From positions 1-41,964 of the forward strand of contig BJHF01000058.1 in NCBI GenBank assembly GCA_014191855.1: 41,964 bases of DNA, in the 5' to 3' direction. The stretch is from Deltaproteobacteria bacterium. Lineage in GTDB: Bacteria; Myxococcota_A; UBA796; SXON01. Positions 37,203 through 41,964 of this stretch are shown here, in pieces. The notes under the pieces were generated by a model. The model worked only from the letters and a program-made list of their open reading frames with translations, had not been told where the DNA came from and did no database searches. Numbering within the stretch: the stretch's first letter is position 1; each line of letters begins with the position of its first letter. The position numbers and the translations under genes are program-made.

Positions 37203-37967
37203 GTGAGCGCCGTTGACGAATTGCGCAGCCTCGTGGCCCGGCTGCGCGCCGAGTGCCCCTGGGATCGCGCGCAAGACATAGCGTCGATGCGCCCGTACCT
37301 GCTTGAAGAGGCCGCGGAGCTGCTCGACGCGCTCGATGCGGACGAAGCCGAGCACGTGCGTGAGGAGCTGGGCGATCTGCTGTTCCAGATCGTGTTCATC
37401 GCGCAGCTCTACGAAGAGCGCGGCGCGTTCGATCTGGAAGCCGCCGCCCGGGGGATCGCGGAGAAGATGATCGAGCGCCACCCGCACGTCTTTGCGGGTG
37501 GCGAAGCTGGGGAACCGGGGAGCAACGCCGCTTGGGAGCGACGGAAGGCACGCGAGGGGCGGTCGCGGATCGCCGGCGTACCGCTCCGGCTGCCCGCGCT
37601 GGTTCGCGCCCACCGGGTGGCCGAAAAAGCCGCGGGCGTCGGCTTCGACTGGCCCAACCTCGCAGGGGTGCTGGCGAAAGTTGATGAAGAGCGCCAGGAG
37701 CTCGCCGAGGCGCTCGCTTCAGGCAACCCCGAAGAGGTGGCGCACGAGTACGGAGACCTGCTGCTCGCGCTCGCCAACCTCGGCCGCTTCATCGGCGTGG
37801 CGGGGGAGGATGCGCTTCGGATGGCGAACACCCGGTTCGAACGGCGCTTCGTGGGCGTGGAGGCGCGGGCGGCGGCAGCCGGAGTCGAGCCAGCCGACGC
37901 CGGCCTCGACCAGTTGGAGGCCTGGTGGCAGGACGTGAAACGCGAAGAGCGCGGGGGTGCGTCGTGA
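37203..37967 (+). CDS. mazG: Nucleoside triphosphate pyrophosphohydrolase MazG
   Basis: Hydrolyses NTPs/dNTPs to NMP and PPi. The 254-residue protein has two MazG modules, as in E. coli. The first carries CPWD (18-21), the EEAAE metal motif at 35-39 and EELGD at 54-58. The second carries VDEERQELAEAL with EEVAHEYGD (about 158-190). GTG at 37203 is the first possible start. Its TGA overlaps the GTG of fxsA (GTGA). Cleaning the nucleotide pool links it loosely to the nearby Nudix gene on the opposite strand. Confidence 0.94.
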   Translation: MSAVDELRSLVARLRAECPWDRAQDIASMRPYLLEEAAELLDALDADEAEHVREELGDLLFQIVFIAQLYEERGAFDLEAAARGIAEKMIERHPHVFAGGEAGEPGSNAAWERRKAREGRSRIAGVPLRLPALVRAHRVAEKAAGVGFDWPNLAGVLAKVDEERQELAEALASGNPEEVAHEYGDLLLALANLGRFIGVAGEDALRMANTRFERRFVGVEARAAAAGVEPADAGLDQLEAWWQDVKREERGGAS

Positions 37968-38431
37968 GGATCGGGGTGCTCTTGTTCCTGCTGTTCACCA
38001 TCGGCCCGATGGTGGAAACCTGGCTCATCATTGAGGTCGGCAGCCGGTTTGGCGCGATCGAAACCACGCTCACGCTCGTGCTGGCCGGCCTGGTGGGCGC
38101 CTGGCTGGGCAAGCGCGCGGGCAGTACGGTGCTCCGCGAGCTGTTCGATGGGCTCAAGCGCGGGGAGCCCCCCGCCGACAAGATCGTGGAGGGAGTGCTC
38201 GCGCTCATCGGCGCGGTGCTGCTCGTCACCCCCGGATACCTCTCCGACCTGGCCGGGTTGGCGCTGCTCTGGCAACCTTCACGGCGCTGGCTCGCCCCGC
38301 GCATCAAGGACCGCCTATGGCGAGGCCTCAAGGATCGCGGCTTTCAATTCGTCGGAAACGGCGGCCCTGGCCCGGCGCACCGCGCGCGTGAGTCGGCCGA
38401 GAAGCAGTTCGATCACCCCGTCGTCGAGTAG
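37964..38431 (+). CDS. fxsA: FxsA family membrane protein
   Basis: A 155-residue inner-membrane protein of the FxsA family; E. coli FxsA influences exclusion of phage T7 by F plasmids, and the general role is unknown. Visible are an N-terminal helix (RIGVLLFLLFTIGPMVETWL), the family-typical TLTLVLAGLVGAWLGKRAG helix, and LLVTPGYLSDLAGLALLWQP with the conserved TPGxxSD. A basic cytosolic tail follows. GTG at 37964 gives 4-nt coupling with mazG. The last 19 nt overlap the convergent Nudix gene. Confidence 0.92.
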   Translation: MRIGVLLFLLFTIGPMVETWLIIEVGSRFGAIETTLTLVLAGLVGAWLGKRAGSTVLRELFDGLKRGEPPADKIVEGVLALIGAVLLVTPGYLSDLAGLALLWQPSRRWLAPRIKDRLWRGLKDRGFQFVGNGGPGPAHRARESAEKQFDHPVVE

Positions 38432-38778
38432 CCGCCTGCGAGGAGCGCCGTCAGCCCCTCGATGACCGGGCCGTCCGCCGGGGCCCACTCCAGCGCGGCA
38501 AGGTCAGCCATCTCGAGCCACTCCCCGGCGTCGTGCTCCTCCAGCCGCGGCTCGCCTGCGGCCTCGCACACGTAGCCGACCAGGTGCACGTGCCCCGTCG
38601 TCCCCTCCCCCACACGATGGCGAACACGCACCGCCCAGGCCAGCTCCTCATCCAGCTCACGCACGAGCGCGGCCTCGTCCGACTCCCCAACCTCGACCTT
38701 GCCCCCCGGAAACTCCCAAGTGCCCGCGTGCTCCATCGTTGGCCCGCGCCTCGCCACGAACACGCGTCCGCTCCGCAC
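38413..38778 (-). CDS. Nudix hydrolase, MutT-like; start uncertain
   Basis: A Nudix (8-oxo-dGTP/CTP-type) pyrophosphohydrolase of at least 121 residues. The Nudix box runs at residues 26-48 (GKVEVGESDEAALVREL, then DEELAW), matching GX5EX7REUXEE with the late Gly replaced by Ala. The GTG at 38778 would drop the first beta strand: in-frame codons upstream read VRVVCACVV, exactly what a Nudix N-terminus needs, but no ATG, GTG or TTG precedes them. An ATC at 38805 sits nine bases after GAGG and a CTG lies at 38814, so a non-canonical start is likely. It is the gene after the VWA lipoprotein, and its 3' end overlaps fxsA by 19 nt tail to tail. Confidence 0.85.
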   Translation of the reverse strand: MRSGRVFVARRGPTMEHAGTWEFPGGKVEVGESDEAALVRELDEELAWAVRVRHRVGEGTTGHVHLVGYVCEAAGEPRLEEHDAGEWLEMADLAALEWAPADGPVIEGLTALLAGGYSTTG

Positions 38779-38816
38779 GACGCAGGCACAAACGACGCGG
38801 ACGATGGGGCGCAGCC

Positions 38817-39926
38817 TCAGCTCGCGGAGGCTTCGGTTGGCGGATCCGGCACGGCGCCGGTCGTGTAGTACTCAACCTCGATGTGCGCCCCGCGCCCCGG
38901 CACGGACTCCCCGTTGAACTGGATCTGCGCATAGTCCTCGATGTAGGACCATCCTTCGGCGTCGTCCTCCGCCACCGCCGTCTTCTCGCCGCCCACCTCC
39001 GTCACCCACACCTTCGGGTTGTCCTCGCTCTCGTCCTCGGGCGTCGCCGGATCGTCCACGAAGTCCTGCGCCGCATAGGAGAGCTGGAAGTTGGTCATGA
39101 TACCGGTGGCGGCGAGGCCGAGCGACTGCATGACCGGAGAGTAGTCCTGCAGGCAGATATCCGCCTCCACCCCGCTCAACATCTTGATCGCATCCCGATA
39201 GCGCCCCCCGGGAACGGCGTAGTCGCAGTTCTCGACCGCATCGGGACCGATGATGCCCGACATGACGACTTCACCACCGCCAGACTCCGCTTTCGCGTCC
39301 CGCATCGCCGCCACGAGGTCGCCTACCGGGGTGAGCATGTCGTAGGAGCTGTAGCAGTCCTCGCCGGTGGCCGTCGGGCCGAGCCTCCCCCCATCCGAGC
39401 AGTCGTTCTCGTCCGTGAGCTGGATGATCATCAGCAGCGCGCCATCGCGCACGAAGCCATCGTTCCACGTTTCACTCAGCGGCGGCCGGATCGCGTTGAG
39501 CGCCACCTCCAGACCCTTCTCCTGGTCGCTGCCGCCCGTGCCCTGCTCGACTCGCGACGTGAAGTCATCTGCGTAGGTGCAGTCGGCCATGTTGCCGTCA
39601 TCGCGGCACTCGGAGGTGAGCACCGCCGGCGTGCCAAGGAGCACGCTCGCCTTGGTGTTCGTCGAGTCGCCGTCCGTCGTGATGAGGCCGAGGTGGAAGT
39701 CCATATCGGCCGTTTCAAGCTGCGCGATGAAGTCGGCGCCGGCGGCCTTCACCGCGGCCTGCTCTTCCTTCATGGACGTGCTGTCGTCGATCACCCAGAG
39801 GATGTCGACCTTGTTCGACGGCGCTTGATCGAACGAATCGGTCTTCACGGCGCGGTTCAAGGTGTCGTAGCCCTGGTCGCACGCGAGCAGGCCAAAGGTC
39901 AGGCTCAAGGACAGTGCGGGTCGCAT
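38817..39926 (-). CDS. VWA-domain lipoprotein
   Basis: A 369-residue lipoprotein (MRPALSLSLTFGLLAC, Cys at 16). A von Willebrand factor A domain starts near VDILWVIDDSTSM, with the MIDAS DxSxS at D47-S49-S51; IIQLTDENDCSD near 180 carries a later MIDAS-like Asp. Six or more Cys suggest extracytoplasmic disulfides. A C-terminal beta region (WSYIEDYAQIQFNG) follows. The protein type is frequent in myxobacterial genomes; partners are unknown. ATG at 39926 has GGAG eight bases upstream and starts the signal exactly; an earlier in-frame start is discounted. Confidence 0.85.
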   Translation of the reverse strand: MRPALSLSLTFGLLACDQGYDTLNRAVKTDSFDQAPSNKVDILWVIDDSTSMKEEQAAVKAAGADFIAQLETADMDFHLGLITTDGDSTNTKASVLLGTPAVLTSECRDDGNMADCTYADDFTSRVEQGTGGSDQEKGLEVALNAIRPPLSETWNDGFVRDGALLMIIQLTDENDCSDGGRLGPTATGEDCYSSYDMLTPVGDLVAAMRDAKAESGGGEVVMSGIIGPDAVENCDYAVPGGRYRDAIKMLSGVEADICLQDYSPVMQSLGLAATGIMTNFQLSYAAQDFVDDPATPEDESEDNPKVWVTEVGGEKTAVAEDDAEGWSYIEDYAQIQFNGESVPGRGAHIEVEYYTTGAVPDPPTEASAS

Positions 39927-40008
39927 GTGGAGCACTCCGCCGCTGAATTTAGCGGATTCGCCCCGACGTTGCGTCACGAATTGGTGAGCGGCCGCACGAA
40001 TCCCGCCG
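39927..40008. other. 82-nt gap between two leftward genes
   Basis: It separates the VWA lipoprotein from the discoidin-like gene upstream. No gene is present; it presumably carries the VWA gene's own leader. No clear hairpin or promoter stood out. Confidence 0.3.
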
Positions 40009-40920
40009 CTACGGCATCACGGTGATCTCGGAGATGCACAGATCATCGTACTTCTCCCCCTTCTTTACGCCCGTGACCGTGAGCCGCACGGAGTCGGTGG
40101 TATGCGTGGGGAAGCTGACCGACTGCTCAAACAACATGTCCTTCAACGAGATGGACTCGGTCGCGCCATCGCTGAAGCTCACCGTCGCCGAGGCGGGGCG
40201 GTTCACCGCCTTGTACAGATCGGAGGACGGCGCGCCGTTACGAATTTTCAGCGATGAAACCGCGCTTCGGTTCGAAAGTTTGAGTTCGACCCACTCCGCC
40301 ATGCCATCGGACTTCTTGTTCCCCTCGCACCACATCGAGTCCGAGATGCCGTCGCTCGCGTTCCCCGGGTTGTAGTTGCCATCCACGTCGCTGACCGCCG
40401 TGCTGGAGGCCGTCACGGAAGCCACCGGCACCAGTCCCTCGGTCGCCGTGTCGAAGAACTTCACCTCGGAGACAGCCGTGTCCACCCCCTTGCCTGAGTA
40501 GATCGCTTTGATCCGGAGCTTCACCGTTTGAGTCTGCTTCGCCGCCTTCAAGGTGAACACCTGGGGCACCTGCTCGTCCTTGGCGGTGAACTCCTCGGTC
40601 GACCCATCGCCATACTCCGCGATGATGGTCTTCGGTCGGTTGTAGTGCCCGAAGTACTCGACGTTGTACCAGTTGCTCCCCCAGAAGGTGAACGAGGTGA
40701 TCGTCTTGGCCGCGCCGAAATCGGCCTGCACCCACGAACCCAGGCCCGCTCCGCCCTCGCCTTCGGCCCATACGGTGCTCTGCTTTCCGTCGCCGAGGTG
40801 TGAGACATCGTAGGTCGTCACTTCGGTCGCCGGGGCGGTGCTCGACGTGGTCCAGGCGGTGACCTTGATCGGGGCCGCGTTCGCAGCGGGCAGCAGCACC
40901 AACATCGTGGAGAAAAGCAT
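40009..40920 (-). CDS. Secreted protein with two discoidin-like (NADase-type glycan-binding) domains
   Basis: A 303-residue secreted protein with signal MLFSTMLVLLPAANAA. Two similar beta-sandwich repeats follow: the first at about 20-150 (TAWTTSSTAP; HLGDGKQSTVWAEGEGG; ADFGAAKTITSFTFWG), the second at about 155-300 (VTASSTA; NASDGISDSMWCEG; SLKIRNGAPSS). The pattern 'DG...S.WCEG...GEWV.L.F' is that of discoidin/F5-8-type modules annotated as NADase-type glycan-binding domains. No catalytic domain is attached, so a lectin-like role is inferred. ATG at 40920 has GAGG ten bases upstream. It lies 11 nt after the barrel gene, suggesting one operon. Confidence 0.78.
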   Translation of the reverse strand: MLFSTMLVLLPAANAAPIKVTAWTTSSTAPATEVTTYDVSHLGDGKQSTVWAEGEGGAGLGSWVQADFGAAKTITSFTFWGSNWYNVEYFGHYNRPKTIIAEYGDGSTEEFTAKDEQVPQVFTLKAAKQTQTVKLRIKAIYSGKGVDTAVSEVKFFDTATEGLVPVASVTASSTAVSDVDGNYNPGNASDGISDSMWCEGNKKSDGMAEWVELKLSNRSAVSSLKIRNGAPSSDLYKAVNRPASATVSFSDGATESISLKDMLFEQSVSFPTHTTDSVRLTVTGVKKGEKYDDLCISEITVMP

Positions 40921-40931
40921 GGGGCAGATCC

Positions 40932-41964
40932 TCAGAAGTTTGCAGTAAAGGAGGCGCGGGCGCCCTCGAAACCGGGGAGCGTACGGCACTGGCCGCCGGC
41001 GCAACGGATCCCGGCCCGGTAGGCGCCGTAGAAGAGCTTTAGCGTCGTGGCGCTCGTCGGCTGCCACTGCAGCTCACCGGCCATGTACACGGATTCGCTC
41101 ACATTTCCGGTGGAGTTGATCAGCGGGTTGTCGCTGAAGTCCGCGTAGACCAAAACCGCGTACGGCGTGCCGATCTTGAGGGCGACGGTGCTGGACAGAT
41201 CGGTGTAGTCGGCTTGTTGGACGGGGTTTTCTCCCCAGTGGTACCTCAACACGCTCGGCGCAACTTCCAGGCTGAGCTTGTGCCCGAGCGGAACGGTCAA
41301 CGCCACATCCCCATGGATCGTCGTGTCGCCCGCGTTGTCCGCCGGCGCATCGTCACGCATGTCCATCCGATAGCCGCCGTTCGCCAGAAGATGCAGCTCG
41401 CCGGACACCAGGAAAACCCCCGCGATGCCGTGAACCACGGTCTCGGGGGTGGCGTTGAAGTGAACGCCCTCAAGGTCTTCGTCGCGCATGACGGCCGCAG
41501 ACACATAGGGCGTAACGGTCTTCCCGTCCTTTCCAAGGTTGAAGTCAACCCGCGCTCGGCCGCCGCTGACGTTGTTGCTGTTGAGGGTGGCCGAGCTGTC
41601 CTCGGTGATCGCACGTTCATACTCGAGGGCCGGCCCCGACACGAGCTCGTATCCCTCGCCCGCGGTCATCACGTTCACATACTCGGCATTTCGATATACT
41701 TTTCCTTCGACCAGTACGCTGGCGATCCCGGGATACGCAGAGAGGCTCCCGTACAGCGCCCCGCCATCCTTGACCGGAATCTCTTCCGCCCCGTAGGTGA
41801 AGTAGTCCCCTTCAAGGCCAAGATCGAAGGGGCCGACGCTGGAGGCCTCCACGGTGGCGCCAACCACGCCTGCGTCCAGCCCGTTCCCCCACGCGGCGAG
41901 CGGGGTGCCCGCTGGATCGGTGCTGCGGGCGAACTGGTAGAGGACGCCGTGCGCACCCACATGG
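40932..41964 (-). CDS. Outer membrane beta-barrel protein, DUF6029-like (5' end beyond window)
   Basis: At least 343 residues, running open through the right edge of the window, so the start is missing. The sequence is strands of alternating residues without Cys until CAGGQC near the end, and it finishes LPGFEGARASFTANF with the terminal Phe typical of outer-membrane barrels. The CxGGxC-P-(x)-G-(x)-F ending resembles DUF6029 proteins; that match is from memory and moderate. Unlike the OprO/P-like porin it has long acidic loops (YGAEEIPVKDGG; DDAPADNAGD). Function unknown; it probably assembles with the secreted discoidin-like protein encoded 11 nt downstream. Confidence 0.68.
   Translation of the reverse strand, partial: HVGAHGVLYQFARSTDPAGTPLAAWGNGLDAGVVGATVEASSVGPFDLGLEGDYFTYGAEEIPVKDGGALYGSLSAYPGIASVLVEGKVYRNAEYVNVMTAGEGYELVSGPALEYERAITEDSSATLNSNNVSGGRARVDFNLGKDGKTVTPYVSAAVMRDEDLEGVHFNATPETVVHGIAGVFLVSGELHLLANGGYRMDMRDDAPADNAGDTTIHGDVALTVPLGHKLSLEVAPSVLRYHWGENPVQQADYTDLSSTVALKIGTPYAVLVYADFSDNPLINSTGNVSESVYMAGELQWQPTSATTLKLFYGAYRAGIRCAGGQCRTLPGFEGARASFTANF

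Overview
The window is about 42 kb of very GC-rich, almost gap-free bacterial chromosome. Several traits point to a Gram-negative, Myxococcota-like (former Deltaproteobacteria) lineage: two large MopE-type Cys/Asp-repeat surface proteins, one with a MYXO-CTERM-like tail; many lipoproteins followed by Asp-Thr-rich stalks; two eukaryotic-type Ser/Thr kinases, one with the HCDxSPQN loop common in myxobacteria; and an OmpA-type protein, a porin and another beta-barrel. Closer placement is not possible from this sequence alone. I saw no tRNA, rRNA, CRISPR array, IS element or phage gene.

Layout. 201-4227 (+): glutaminyl-tRNA synthetase with a fused YqeY-like tail, then an MFS/AmpG-like transporter. 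4246-7683 (-): a DUF4920 lipoprotein and an overlapping TldD/PmbA protease pair whose TldD carries a Tat/lipoprotein signal. 7751-8992 (+): a secreted haem-c plus copper PHM/DBH-like monooxygenase. 8994-12974 (-): a CASTOR/POLLUX-type ion channel and a coupled deoC-deoB deoxyribose-phosphate module whose DeoC has an N-terminal helix resembling a microcompartment encapsulation peptide. 12975-13376: the only sizeable non-coding stretch, holding a 146-nt nested inverted-repeat element. 13377-19837 (+): small membrane proteins, lipoproteins, a MopE-type protein and a coupled OmpA-family protein. 19850-26800 (-): a tightly coupled flippase, glycoside hydrolase and small membrane protein, plus a second MopE-type lipoprotein. 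26837-29538 (+): an Alg14/Alg13-like glycosyltransferase pair and a transmembrane kinase. 29548-30963 (-): a small hypothetical gene and a porin. 31001-34833 (+): a giant CehA/PHP-type lipoprotein coupled to a DnaQ-like exonuclease. 34811-36301 (-): a kinase with a cyclase-like tail. 36346-38431 (+): an Asp-Thr lipoprotein, mazG and fxsA. 38413-41964 (-): Nudix hydrolase, VWA lipoprotein, tandem discoidin-like protein and a truncated beta-barrel gene.

Themes. One is envelope and surface building: flippase, glycoside hydrolase, Alg13/14 pair, calcium/copper-type repeat proteins, barrels and lipoproteins. A second is nucleotide and deoxyribose housekeeping: DeoB/DeoC, MazG and Nudix. Translation is extensively coupled through 1-8 nt start/stop overlaps. 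Same-DNA gene ends converge with 1-18 nt between them or overlap by 19-23 bp, leaving no room for ordinary terminators.

The observations I consider most worth following are the DeoC encapsulation-like peptide, the 146-nt structured element at 13129-13274, and a recurring AT-rich inverted repeat (GATACA-N7/8-TGTATC) found inside three unrelated genes.
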